Made by a program: the position numbers and the translations under genes | The notes under the pieces: model-generated | Databases searched by the model: none | What the model saw: only the letters and a program-made list of their open reading frames with translations | Told to the model about the DNA's origin: nothing | Source: SIG220 sp045615545 | GTDB taxonomy: Bacteria > Bacillota_I > Bacilli_A > RFN20 > CAG-826 | Reading direction: 5' to 3' | NCBI GenBank assembly: GCA_045615545.1 | Contig: JAZLFA010000040.1 | Location: 1 to 64,000, forward strand | DNA: 64,000 nucleotides | In this document: positions 50,593 to 58,776 of the stretch, in pieces | How the letters are laid out: every line of letters starts with the position of its first letter | Position numbering within the stretch: position 1 is the first letter of the stretch

Positions 50593-52260
50593 ATGGGTAC
50601 TCTATCTAGTCCTATTTCTATATACGCTTTAGGCGGTTTAGGTGAAGTCGGCAAAAACATGTATTGTATCGAAAATGATAATTCTATTATTATCATCGAC
50701 TGCGGCGTGCGTTTTCCAGGCATCGAATTACCCGGGATTGATTATTTAGTTCCTGATTTTACTCATTTAAAAAATAACCGCAACAAAATTAGAGCATTAA
50801 TCATCACTCATGGTCACGAAGATCATATTGGTGGCATTCCTTTTTTGGTGCAAAACGTTAATGTTCCAACAATCTATGCTCCACGTCTCGCGTCCGCATT
50901 AATAAGAAATAGGATGGAGGAGAATCGTTTATCTGATCGATTAAATCTAATTGAATATAACGAAGATACAAAAATTCATCTTCCTGATTTTGATATTTCT
51001 TTCTTTAGAGTTACGCATTCAATTCCTGATTCTTTTGGTGTGGTTGTTGACACAAGTGAAGGAAGAATAATTTCAACAGGCGACTTTAAAGTCGACCTTA
51101 CTCCAATTGGTCCAGATTTCGCTCTTACTAAGTTAGCCAAATTAGGTGATGAAGGGGTTGATTTATTATTAAGTGACTCCACTAATGCTGAAAGCGAAGG
51201 ATATACACCAAGCGAAAAAAATGTTTACGATTCGATAGTAGATATATTTGAAAATGCTCCAGGAAGAGTAATCGTTTCCACCTTCTCAAGCAATATATCT
51301 CGTATTCAACAAATATGTGAAGTTGCTGTTAATCATAAAAGAAAAATTTGTATTGTAGGTCGATCAATGGAAAAGGTTGTTCAAATTTCAAGAGAATTTG
51401 GATATATCAAAATTCCTGACAACATGATTGTTCAATCACAAGATATTAAATTATTTAAAAACTCAGAGATATTAATTCTATGTACAGGTAGTCAAGGTGA
51501 AGCTATGGCGGCTTTAAGTAGAATTATTGGTGGCGAAAACAAAGATATTAAAATTTGTCCTGGTGATACAGTTGTATTTTCAAGTTCCGCCATCCCTGGA
51601 AACGGCATATTAATTGATCGTATGGTTAACCAATTAACACGCGCGGGCGCGGAAGTTATCACAAATTCTATCGTTAACGATATCCATTCATCTGGTCATC
51701 CAAGCAAACAAGAATTACGCCTTGTTTTAAAATTGGTTAAACCAAAATACTTTATGCCAATGCACGGCGAACATCGTATGCTTAGAATTCATGCTGAATT
51801 AGCTACTACTCTTGGTATCCCAAGTAGCAATACTTTTGTATTAGATAATGGAAATACGATTGTGTTAGCAAGACACAAAATTTCAAGAGGGTATAATGTT
51901 GAAAGTGGCATTACATACATTGATGGAAACTCAATTAATGGATTAGCGGATACTGTTTTAGATGATCGTATCTCTTTATCTAATGATGGAATGGTTGCCA
52001 TTGCTATAGCGATCGACGGAAAAACAAACCAATTATTAATGGATCCAATTTTATACAATAGAGGCGTTATTAATCAAGGCAACAACACTATCGCAATCGA
52101 ATGCAAAGAAATAGTTACTCGTGCAATCAAAGAAAACCTCTCTTCAAAAACAAATTATGCCGAACTTAAAAATGTTATTAAGACAGTTGCAGGCAATTAT
52201 TTATTTAGCAAAATTAATCGCCGCCCAATGATCGTGCCAGTTATTATGGCTAAAAATTAA
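50593..52260 (+). CDS. rnj: Ribonuclease J
   Basis: 555-residue metallo-beta-lactamase/beta-CASP nuclease with 5'-3' exo- and endonuclease activity. ALGGLGEVGKNMY, ITHGHEDHIGG (metal ligands), STGDFKVD, LLSDSTNAESEGYT, VSTFSSNISRIQQI and SSGHPSKQELRLVLKLVKPKYFMPMHGE are family marks. The C-terminal ~100 residues form the usual extra domain. A CGGAGG site precedes the ATG. maf follows after 1 nt. Confidence 0.95.
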   Translation: MGTLSSPISIYALGGLGEVGKNMYCIENDNSIIIIDCGVRFPGIELPGIDYLVPDFTHLKNNRNKIRALIITHGHEDHIGGIPFLVQNVNVPTIYAPRLASALIRNRMEENRLSDRLNLIEYNEDTKIHLPDFDISFFRVTHSIPDSFGVVVDTSEGRIISTGDFKVDLTPIGPDFALTKLAKLGDEGVDLLLSDSTNAESEGYTPSEKNVYDSIVDIFENAPGRVIVSTFSSNISRIQQICEVAVNHKRKICIVGRSMEKVVQISREFGYIKIPDNMIVQSQDIKLFKNSEILILCTGSQGEAMAALSRIIGGENKDIKICPGDTVVFSSSAIPGNGILIDRMVNQLTRAGAEVITNSIVNDIHSSGHPSKQELRLVLKLVKPKYFMPMHGEHRMLRIHAELATTLGIPSSNTFVLDNGNTIVLARHKISRGYNVESGITYIDGNSINGLADTVLDDRISLSNDGMVAIAIAIDGKTNQLLMDPILYNRGVINQGNNTIAIECKEIVTRAIKENLSSKTNYAELKNVIKTVAGNYLFSKINRRPMIVPVIMAKN

Positions 52261-52261
52261 A

Positions 52262-52828
52262 ATGATTATATTAGGTAGTAATTCGCCAAGAAGAAAAGAG
52301 TTGATGGAAAAATATATTTCCACTTCTTTTCTTATTGACCCAAGTAATAATGAAGAGATAGTTAATATAAATCTATCTCCATTAGAAAATGTGAAAAATA
52401 TCGCTCAAGCAAAATGTGAAAATGTTTTTCTTCGTCACCCTAATGATGTTGTTATTTCAGCAGATACAATTGTAGTGTTTAATAATAAAATATATTGCAA
52501 ACCAAAAGATGAAAATGACGCAAAAAAAATATTAGAAACTTTATCAAATAATGAGCACCAAGTTATTACTGCTTACGTCATTAAATATCAAAATAAAACG
52601 ATTACAAAAGCTGTTATAAGTAATGTTTATTTTAATGATTTAACTGATGAGTTTATCGATTTTTATATCAAAACAAAAATCCCAATGGATAAAGCAGGAG
52701 CATACGCTATCCAAGGAGAATATGGAACAAAAATTGTTAAGTCCTACAAAGGGAGCTTATCCAATATTATCGGTTTCCCTTACGAAGAAATTTTAAAAGA
52801 TTTAAAGAGTAATAATATTCCTTATTAA
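52262..52828 (+). CDS. maf: Maf-family nucleotide pyrophosphatase
   Basis: 188 residues. ILGSNSPRRKELM at the N-terminus, ISADTIVVFNNKIYCKPKDENDAKKIL, DKAGAYAIQGEYGTKIVKSYKGSLSNIIGFP. Hydrolyses dTTP/UTP and modified nucleotides. Translated with rnj (1-nt gap). Confidence 0.92.
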   Translation: MIILGSNSPRRKELMEKYISTSFLIDPSNNEEIVNINLSPLENVKNIAQAKCENVFLRHPNDVVISADTIVVFNNKIYCKPKDENDAKKILETLSNNEHQVITAYVIKYQNKTITKAVISNVYFNDLTDEFIDFYIKTKIPMDKAGAYAIQGEYGTKIVKSYKGSLSNIIGFPYEEILKDLKSNNIPY

Positions 52829-52830
52829 TT

Positions 52831-52860
52831 GAAAAAAGCCTACAATTTGAGGCTTTTTTT
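52831..52860. terminator. Bidirectional terminator between maf and the EIIB-like gene
   Basis: AAAAAAGCCT-ACAATTTG-AGGCTTTTTT, symmetrical with long A and T tracts. Confidence 0.9.
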
Positions 52861-52865
52861 CTTGA

Positions 52866-53117
52866 TTATGCTAATTTTTCAGCAATATCTTCGGCGTTTG
52901 AATTAAGAACAAGGATCATCTTATTTGACATCGAGATCGTTGACTTAACACCAAGTTCTTTAAGTTTATTTTGATCAATTAATTCATTGTTTTTTAAAGT
53001 AACAGTAAGTCGACTTCCTTTACCGCTTAAGGAAACAATATTATCTTTGTCGCCTAAAGCAATAAGGAAACTTGAAGTTTCAATTACTTTGACTTTTTTC
53101 TTTTTAAGGAAACACAT
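52866..53117 (-). CDS. Stand-alone EIIB-like (glucose PTS) domain without the phospho-cysteine
   Basis: 83 residues. FLIALGDKDNIVSLSGKGSRLTV, NKLKELGV and NSNAEDIAEKL follow the EIIB fold of glucose-type PTS permeases (ALGGKDNI, N-C-x-T-R-L, LKALG, A-x-x-I). The phosphorylated Cys is replaced (GKGSRL in place of NCATRL), so it cannot carry phosphate in the usual way. It overlaps an upstream 46-residue membrane ORF by 34 bp in the -1 frame and may be produced as its frameshift extension or from its own ATG (weak GGTGG upstream). Confidence 0.7.
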   Translation of the reverse strand: MCFLKKKKVKVIETSSFLIALGDKDNIVSLSGKGSRLTVTLKNNELIDQNKLKELGVKSTISMSNKMILVLNSNAEDIAEKLA

Positions 53118-53224
53118 AAATAAATCACCACCGTTAGCACCAAAAGAATGGCCACACTAAGAGCAATCCAGAAGGAATAGGATTGCAAGAAATTATTCAA
53201 ATCATCTTTAAATTCAATAGGCAT
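53084..53224 (-). CDS. Small single-pass membrane ORF, zero frame of a possible -1 frameshift gene
   Basis: 46 residues starting MPIEFKDDLNNFLQSY, one membrane helix (about 18-40), then CVSLKRKKSK. Starts 2 nt after the nadK stop. Its codons AGA-AAA-AAG form an in-frame A AAA AAG slippery heptamer (53099-53093), five codons before its stop when the stop is counted; a -1 shift there enters the EIIB-like frame exactly and would give a membrane-anchored EIIB-like protein of about 120 residues. A weak hairpin GAAACT-TCA-AGTTTC starts 11 nt after the heptamer. Confidence 0.6.
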   Translation of the reverse strand: MPIEFKDDLNNFLQSYSFWIALSVAILLVLTVVIYLCVSLKRKKSK

Positions 53225-53226
53225 AA

Positions 53227-53997
53227 TTATTTAATGAAAGTTTTGTTTAATTTGGCGAAATAAGAATAACTATTTGCGTGAATTACACGTGCCTTTCTAT
53301 TTGCGATGCGAATTTCAATATAGTCTTCTTTATTTACATCAGTGAAATTATCATATCCAATAACAACACCTTCCATATTCGCTTTAATTGTTACTGTTTC
53401 ATTTTTATCTAAAATAATTGATGAGCCAAGAGAGTGATACATATTATTTTCAATAGCGGCGACTTCAGTTAATTGCATTATTTTTAAACTAGGATGCACT
53501 AAAGCACCTCCAAGAGATTTGTTATAAGCACTGCTTCCGATTGCAGACGCAATAACTAAACCATTACCTCTAAAGTTTTCTAAGTAAGTTCCACTAATAT
53601 ATACTTCACCAATTAATGTTCTAAATGGATTTTCAACACGTATCTCATTAATCGCATAAACAGTTGAGGAACCATATTTAGCTTTTAAAAGAGGATATTC
53701 ACTAATTTTGTAATTATTGCTATCAAGCAGATCAAAAATTGTCTCAATGTCTTCCTCACGATATTCGAAGAAGAACCCTACTTTACCATTATTGATTCCA
53801 ATAAATTTTATTTCATTTAGTTGATTGATGTATTTATGGACACATTTTAAAAATGTTCCATCACCGCCAATAAAGATAACAACATTAGGATTTTCATCAT
53901 CCAAAGTATATCCGCGTGATGTGGCGCATTTGATAACCTCATCCTTAATTCTTAAGCCTGTTTGAGATTCTTTTATAAAAATTCCTAATTTCTTCAT
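53227..53997 (-). CDS. nadK: NAD kinase
   Basis: 256 residues. VVIFIGGDGTFLKCVHKY (GGDG motif), FIGINNGKVGFFFEY, NEIRVENPF and GNGLVIASAIGSSAYNKSLGG are present. Makes NADP. A TATATT box lies ~13 nt before the ATG and no clear ribosome site exists, so the leader is short. Divergent from the CYTH gene. Confidence 0.94.
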   Translation of the reverse strand: MKKLGIFIKESQTGLRIKDEVIKCATSRGYTLDDENPNVVIFIGGDGTFLKCVHKYINQLNEIKFIGINNGKVGFFFEYREEDIETIFDLLDSNNYKISEYPLLKAKYGSSTVYAINEIRVENPFRTLIGEVYISGTYLENFRGNGLVIASAIGSSAYNKSLGGALVHPSLKIMQLTEVAAIENNMYHSLGSSIILDKNETVTIKANMEGVVIGYDNFTDVNKEDYIEIRIANRKARVIHANSYSYFAKLNKTFIK

Positions 53998-54019
53998 AGT
54001 TTATGCATTTAATATAGCA

Positions 54020-54025
54020 TAAAAT
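54020..54025 (+). promoter_or_regulatory. CYTH gene -10 box
   Basis: TAAAAT, 7 nt before the ATG at 54033, no ribosome site; -35 weak (TAGTTT at 53997-54002, 17 bp). Confidence 0.45.
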
Positions 54026-54032
54026 ATATTTG

Positions 54033-54605
54033 ATGGATAGAAATATAGAAAAAGAAGAACGTGCGATGATAAGTGAATCAACTTATCAAACCATGGTTAA
54101 TGAATTATGTAATCATATTGCACCTTTTAAACAAACCAATTTTTATTTTGATACGAAAGACTTAAGTCTATTAAGCAAGCACATTGTAATTAGGATAAGA
54201 ATAATAGATAGCAAAAAATATGAACTCACCTGCAAAATCAAAGGAATAGATGGTGACCAAGAATATAATTATTTGCTAAGTAAAGATCAGTACAATTTTT
54301 ATCTAAAACAGAAAAAGATTGAATCTTTTCAACTTCCAGGTGGAGAAGAGCTCATTGATTTATACTATATTGTTGATTTATCAACAATTAGATACGAAAT
54401 TAAGTATGATGATTACTTATTAGTTATTGATAAAAACCAGTACGATGGAGTAGTTGATTATAATATTGAAATTGAGTCAGATATTTCAAAAGAACATGCG
54501 AAAAAAGTCTTATTTGAATATAAAGAAAAATATGGCTTTACTTATGACATAAATTACATAAGCAAAAGCCGTCGCGCTATTAATAAATATTTAAACAAAA
54601 ACTAA
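54033..54605 (+). CDS. CYTH-domain protein (YjbK-like)
   Basis: 190 residues. The N-terminal EKEER stands where CYTH proteins have ExExK; FYFDTKDLSL, RIRIIDSKKYELTCKIK, and DLSTIRYEIKYDDYLLVIDKNQYDGVVDYNIEIES form the alternating charged strands of the triphosphate tunnel. Likely inorganic triphosphatase or similar phosphohydrolase; in Bacillota it is often near NAD kinase, as here. The ATG at 54033 is chosen over an upstream TTG. Confidence 0.82.
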   Translation: MDRNIEKEERAMISESTYQTMVNELCNHIAPFKQTNFYFDTKDLSLLSKHIVIRIRIIDSKKYELTCKIKGIDGDQEYNYLLSKDQYNFYLKQKKIESFQLPGGEELIDLYYIVDLSTIRYEIKYDDYLLVIDKNQYDGVVDYNIEIESDISKEHAKKVLFEYKEKYGFTYDINYISKSRRAINKYLNKN

Positions 54606-55033
54606 ATTTTGTCCTGTGCAACATCACAGTTATCAAATTTAGGACATGTTGTTGAAGTACACGCCCATTCAGCCAATCTTTGAGCATGTGGAATAAATAC
54701 ACGAATATCTTCTGGATTATAACCAACCTGAATCTTATGGTCATCAACCACAATAGGTCTTTTTAATACAGTTGGGTTATTTTTAATAAAAGATATCAAT
54801 TCATTGGTTGTTAAAGAATCAATATCAATACCGCTATCCTTAATTATTTTACTGCGCTTTGAAATGATATCATCGGTGCCATTTTCGCTTTTAGAAAGCA
54901 TATCTTTAAGATCGTTTTCACTTAAAGTTTTGACAGTAATATTAGTCTCAATAAAAGGAATGTTCTGTTCACGGAACCAATCTTTTACTTTTCTACAACT
55001 TGAGCAACTAGGTGTGGTATATATTTTTATCAT
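54602..55033 (-). CDS. spx: Spx-type ArsC-family regulator with Cys-rich tail
   Basis: 143 residues. Redox pair Cys10-Ser-Ser-Cys13; SKRSKIIKDSGIDIDSLT and RPIVVDDHKIQVGYNPEDIRVFIP are the Spx/ArsC pattern that contacts RNA polymerase alpha. The C-terminus extends past the usual end with Cys125, Cys130 and Cys136 (ACTSTTCPKFDNC), which could bind a metal. It overlaps the converging CYTH gene by 4 bp. No Shine-Dalgarno seen. Confidence 0.85.
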   Translation of the reverse strand: MIKIYTTPSCSSCRKVKDWFREQNIPFIETNITVKTLSENDLKDMLSKSENGTDDIISKRSKIIKDSGIDIDSLTTNELISFIKNNPTVLKRPIVVDDHKIQVGYNPEDIRVFIPHAQRLAEWACTSTTCPKFDNCDVAQDKI

Positions 55034-55125
55034 CGCAAAAATAGTTTAGTGTATTACTATGAGATAATCAACAATAGTTGAAATCACCTAGTTATTTTTC
55101 TAATATATTTATTGAGGTAATTTTT

Positions 55126-56133
55126 ATGAGTGAAAAGATTCTTACAGGTATTAAACCGACTGGCCAACTTACTCTTGGTAACTATTTAGGTGTGCTTAAA
55201 CATCTTCCAGAAATGATGGATAGAGGTGAATGCTATATCTTTATCGCTGATCTTCACGCTCTTACATTACCAATCGAACCTGAAGTATTAAGACAAAACA
55301 GCATCGACATTGCTTGCTTTTATTTAGCAGCAGGACTTGATCCAAAAAGAGTAACGCTATTCTTACAAAGCAGCGTTTCAGCACACGCTGAACTCAACGC
55401 CATTATGCAAAACTATATGTATATGGGTGAACTTAGCAGAATGACTCAGTTCAAAGATGTTTGTGCTAAATTAAACTTATCAAAAGATGCAAAAGATTCC
55501 CATGTTGGCTTAGGTATATTCGCTTATCCTGTTCTTATGGCGTGCGATATTGTTTTATATGACGCTAATATCGTTCCTGTTGGTGCGGATCAATCTCAAC
55601 ATGTTGAGTTATGTCATGATTTAGTTAATAGATTCAATCATAAATATGGCGACATTCTAACGATGCCAAAAGCTGAAAATCAAAAAGTTGGCGCTAGAAT
55701 TATGTCACTTAGTGACCCAACTAAAAAAATGAGTAAATCTGATCCAAAAGGAGATATCTTCCTTAAAGATGATTTAGCGATTGTTCGTAAAAAGATTATG
55801 TCTGCTGTTACTGATATGGGAAACGAAATTAAATTTGATCCAGAAAATAAACCTGGCATATCAAACTTATTAACAATTTATGCAGCAACCAAAGGAATCT
55901 CAATCGAAGAAGCAGAAAAACAATTTGTTGGTTTCCGTTATGGAGACTTTAAGAAAGCTGTTGCGGATGCGGTAGTTGAAGACTTAGGTGCCTTCCAAGA
56001 AAGATATAAAAAGATCCTTGAATCAAAGGCTTATGTTGAAGTCTTAAAACAAGGAGCAACCAAAGCAAACATAGTTGCAAATAAAACACTTAAACGTGTT
56101 AAAGAAGCTGTCGGTTTACTTAGTATCGATTAG
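55126..56133 (+). CDS. trpS: Tryptophanyl-tRNA synthetase
   Basis: 335-residue class I synthetase. TGIKPTGQLTLGNYLGVL holds the HIGH-equivalent, FIADLHALT, MACDIVLYDANIVPVGADQSQHVELC the tryptophan pocket, and KKMSKSDPKGD the KMSKS loop. The start at 55126 has TGAGGT upstream; a longer ORF from 55078 is not supported. It converges on the pseudouridine synthase gene with an 18-bp overlap. Confidence 0.96.
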   Translation: MSEKILTGIKPTGQLTLGNYLGVLKHLPEMMDRGECYIFIADLHALTLPIEPEVLRQNSIDIACFYLAAGLDPKRVTLFLQSSVSAHAELNAIMQNYMYMGELSRMTQFKDVCAKLNLSKDAKDSHVGLGIFAYPVLMACDIVLYDANIVPVGADQSQHVELCHDLVNRFNHKYGDILTMPKAENQKVGARIMSLSDPTKKMSKSDPKGDIFLKDDLAIVRKKIMSAVTDMGNEIKFDPENKPGISNLLTIYAATKGISIEEAEKQFVGFRYGDFKKAVADAVVEDLGAFQERYKKILESKAYVEVLKQGATKANIVANKTLKRVKEAVGLLSID

Positions 56134-57084
56134 TTTATCGAGCAAAGTTTTACATTCTAAAGGCATATCTACTTCGATATGCTTTTTATTTAAATTATTT
56201 AATGGAGCGGATAATTCACCAAAATCAATACGATTAGCAACTAGAAATTGATTCTTGAATCCATATTCTTTTTCAATCATATGATTAAGTTCAAAATCAC
56301 CATATTTATTATCGCCCACTACTGGGTGATGAATATAAGACATATGTACTCTAATTTGATGCGTCCTTCCAGACTCTAAAACCACATCTAATAAAGTGTA
56401 TCCATTCATTTTTGTAATCACATGGTAATTTGTTCTAGATGGCTTTCCGCCTTCTTCAATTGGAGTAACAAACACCAAGGAAGATTTTTCATTTTTCTTT
56501 AAAGGAGCATCAATAAAACCATCTTTATCAATTTCACCTTTAACAAGTGTAATATAATGTTTGCTAATTAATGTTTTTTCTTTAATTAATGTAAATAAAT
56601 ATTGTAAAACCTTAGTATTTTTACCGAAAATTACAAGTCCTGCTGTATTTCTATCTAGTCGATGAGCTGGTCCAGGAGTATAACTGTCTCCCACTTTATA
56701 TTCACCTTTATAAACTAAATAAGATAAGACCATATCATCTAAAGCTTTTACTCCAGCCTTATCTTTTTGAACCAATAAGCCACGTGGTTTATTAATTATT
56801 AAAATATTGTCATCTTCATAAACAAATAATGTTTTAATTTCATCGCTAGGTTCAATCTTTTTATTTGAAGCAAATTCATCAAACTGTGCATCGGTTACAT
56901 ATATTGAAACAATATCACCTTGATGAATTTTTGTTTTATCTTTTTCCCAATGGTTATTTATGCGAACATCTTTTTTTCTAAACAACTTATAAATAAAAGA
57001 ACTAGGGGCGTTAGGCAAAACTTTCCTAACATATTTTTCTAAGGAAAGGCCCTCTTCTTCTTTTTTGATTGTATAGCTAACCAT
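56116..57084 (-). CDS. rluD: RluA/RluD-family 23S rRNA pseudouridine synthase
   Basis: 322 residues. An S4-like N-terminus (YVRKVLPNAPSSFIYKLFRKKDVRINN) and the catalytic PAHRLDRNTAGLVIFGK with the active Asp; LESGRTHQIRVHMSYIHHPVVGDNKYG follows. Which uridine is modified cannot be told (RluC and RluD types look alike). ATG at 57084 lies 7 nt after a TAAAAT box; probably leaderless. Confidence 0.9.
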   Translation of the reverse strand: MVSYTIKKEEEGLSLEKYVRKVLPNAPSSFIYKLFRKKDVRINNHWEKDKTKIHQGDIVSIYVTDAQFDEFASNKKIEPSDEIKTLFVYEDDNILIINKPRGLLVQKDKAGVKALDDMVLSYLVYKGEYKVGDSYTPGPAHRLDRNTAGLVIFGKNTKVLQYLFTLIKEKTLISKHYITLVKGEIDKDGFIDAPLKKNEKSSLVFVTPIEEGGKPSRTNYHVITKMNGYTLLDVVLESGRTHQIRVHMSYIHHPVVGDNKYGDFELNHMIEKEYGFKNQFLVANRIDFGELSAPLNNLNKKHIEVDMPLECKTLLDKLIDTK

Positions 57085-57091
57085 AAATAAC

Positions 57092-57097
57092 ATTTTA
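57092..57097 (-). promoter_or_regulatory. rluD-like gene -10 box
   Basis: TAAAAT with a 7-nt gap to the ATG at 57084; -35 unclear. Confidence 0.45.
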
Positions 57098-57141
57098 TAT
57101 TATGGAAGTTTAAAAAAATAGGGTGCATATTATTTTTATTT

Positions 57142-57150
57142 TGATATAAT
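57142..57150 (+). promoter_or_regulatory. Extended -10 promoter of tRNA-Ser(GGA)
   Basis: TGA-TATAAT, the same extended -10 as at tRNA-Ser(CGA), 35 nt before the tRNA. Confidence 0.5.
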
Positions 57151-57185
57151 AAAACACGCTAAATAATTATGGTTCAGCACACACT

Positions 57186-57276
57186 GGAGGAATACCCAAG
57201 AGGCTGAAGGGGCGGGCTTGGAAAGCTCGTAGGCATGTAAAAGTGTGCGAGGGTTCAAATCCCTCTTCCTCCGCCA
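57186..57276 (+). tRNA. trnS: tRNA-Ser(GGA)
   Basis: Acceptor GGAGGAA/TTCCTCC, discriminator G, encoded CCA. The anticodon loop TTGGAAA gives GGA; the long variable arm is present. It marks the left edge of the accessory island. Confidence 0.95.
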
Positions 57277-57281
57277 TTTAC

Positions 57282-57310
57282 AAAAAAGTTCGATGAATAC
57301 GAACTTTTTT
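57282..57310. terminator. Terminator shared by tRNA-Ser(GGA) and DUF4143 gene 1
   Basis: AAAAAAGTTCG-ATGAATA-CGAACTTTTTT. Its right flank includes the stop of the converging ATPase gene. A near-identical terminator ends DUF4143 gene 2 at 60067-60094. Confidence 0.85.
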
Positions 57311-58583
57311 AATTTTTAAGACTTGTTATTGGCACTACATATACGCCATCGTTTCTTCTATAAGCAGCGTTAGTTAAACCACAAATGACGCATAGCTGCC
57401 TAGCTGGTTTGCCACCTTTTTTTTCAATATTTTTATTTAAAGCAATAAGTTTTAAAGCGGCATCATCAATTTGATTGGCGCCTAACTTAATTTCAAATGC
57501 ACACCAAGAACCATCTTCAAGTTCAATCACAGAATCAATTTCGTTATTTTCGTAATCTTGGTAATGAAATAACTTTCCTCCAAAAGACTCAGCATAAGTT
57601 AATAAATCTCTCTGAACAAGTGATTCAAACATAAATCCTAATAAGTCTAAATTATTCAACAACTTTTCATGCGATAAATTTAATAAAGCACATGGTAAAG
57701 AAGGATCAACAAAATGCCTTTTTTCGCTTTGCTTAACTCGAATAGAAGACCTAATGTTTGAAGAAAAAGGAGGTATATTTTCTAGTATATATAAATTATT
57801 AAACAAATTTAGATAATCAGTAATTGTATCAACATCAATATCATGTGAATCTTTTTCTATAATGTCTCTTTTCAAAGTTGTATTTGTCACAGTTGTACAT
57901 TCGTTTCTTGCTAGAGATTTTAGAAGTAACTCAATTTTGTGTTTATCTCTTTTTATATCATCAACTTTAAAAATATCTTCATTAATTACAGATTTAATGT
58001 ATTCTTTACTAACTAACATACCTCGTTTAACATCTAATTCTAGTGTTGCGGGCCACCCACCGACGACAATACAATCGATAATATCATTTATATCTACTTC
58101 ATTAAGATAAACATCTTTTGCTTTTCCATAACATATATCAAGCAAAGAAATTTCACCTTTTGATTTACCGCTCTCATATAAAGACATTGGCCTCATTTTT
58201 AAACGAGCTATTCTGCCGGTTCCAGTATGAATGTATTTATTCTTATTTATTGTCGCAGAACCAGTTAATATAAATTGCCCTTTTCTTGGATCTGAATCAA
58301 CCTTCCCTCTAACGGCATCCCAAATTAAAGGTGCTTCTTGCCATTCATCTATTAATCTAGGAAAATTACCATCCAGTATAAGGTATGGATTCATTAAAGC
58401 TAATTTTTTATTGTTAAAATTTCCTTTTGGATCAGATAACATAACTTCGCTATTAGAATTATTTTTGCTTGTCCATGTTTTTCCACACCATTTAGGACCT
58501 TCAATTAAAATAGAAGAAAATGTTGTAAGATAGAAACTTATCTTTTCATCTATTATTCTTTGCTTGTAATTTACTAATTTCAT
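57309..58583 (-). CDS. AAA ATPase with C-terminal DUF4143 (copy 1)
   Basis: 424 residues. P-loop GPKWCGKT (29-36), Walker B-like LIDEWQE (78-84), QFILTGSA (sensor), GRIARLKMRPMSLYESG. The C-terminal DUF4143 part has EIDSV (348-352) and AFEIKLG (362-368), an arrangement like a PD-(D/E)xK nuclease. Function of the family is unknown. AGAGG precedes the ATG. Three TTCCGA units spaced 23 bp apart lie 32-87 nt upstream. It shares its whole layout with the gene at 60093-61379. Confidence 0.85.
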   Translation of the reverse strand: MKLVNYKQRIIDEKISFYLTTFSSILIEGPKWCGKTWTSKNNSNSEVMLSDPKGNFNNKKLALMNPYLILDGNFPRLIDEWQEAPLIWDAVRGKVDSDPRKGQFILTGSATINKNKYIHTGTGRIARLKMRPMSLYESGKSKGEISLLDICYGKAKDVYLNEVDINDIIDCIVVGGWPATLELDVKRGMLVSKEYIKSVINEDIFKVDDIKRDKHKIELLLKSLARNECTTVTNTTLKRDIIEKDSHDIDVDTITDYLNLFNNLYILENIPPFSSNIRSSIRVKQSEKRHFVDPSLPCALLNLSHEKLLNNLDLLGFMFESLVQRDLLTYAESFGGKLFHYQDYENNEIDSVIELEDGSWCAFEIKLGANQIDDAALKLIALNKNIEKKGGKPARQLCVICGLTNAAYRRNDGVYVVPITSLKN

Positions 58584-58614
58584 TTTGCAAAACCTCTGAA
58601 ATTATATTATTACA

Positions 58615-58683
58615 TTCCGATAATTTAGTCAAACTTATTCCGAGAGTTTTGATAGTTTTGTTCCGAGAGATTTAGAATATCTG
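58615..58683. repeat. Three 23-bp-spaced TTCCGA units upstream of DUF4143 gene 1
   Basis: TTCCGA begins at 58615, 58638 and 58661, exactly 23 bp apart; the last two extend to TTCCGAGAG. The sequence between cores is not conserved. The array lies just upstream of the minus-strand ATPase gene and looks like a set of protein-binding sites on one face of the helix. Confidence 0.6.
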
Positions 58684-58712
58684 TGTAATGGCAATGTACT
58701 GGTAACCTAAAA

Positions 58713-58744
58713 GTAGACACACAAAATTTATTCAGTAGACACAC
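58713..58744 (+). repeat. Direct repeats GTAGACACAC at the IS3 left end
   Basis: Two copies of GTAGACACAC, 58713-58722 and 58735-58744, lie just before orfA. Together with the preceding TGTACTGGTAACC they probably form the left end of the insertion element. No reverse-complement partner was found to the right. Confidence 0.45.
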
Positions 58745-58776
58745 GAATGTTAAAATGGAAACAAGGAGGATTAAAT

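Noticed and set aside
57186..57276. tRNA-Ser(GGA) as a phage attachment site
   Set aside because: I found no second copy of the tRNA 3' end to the right and no integrase gene.
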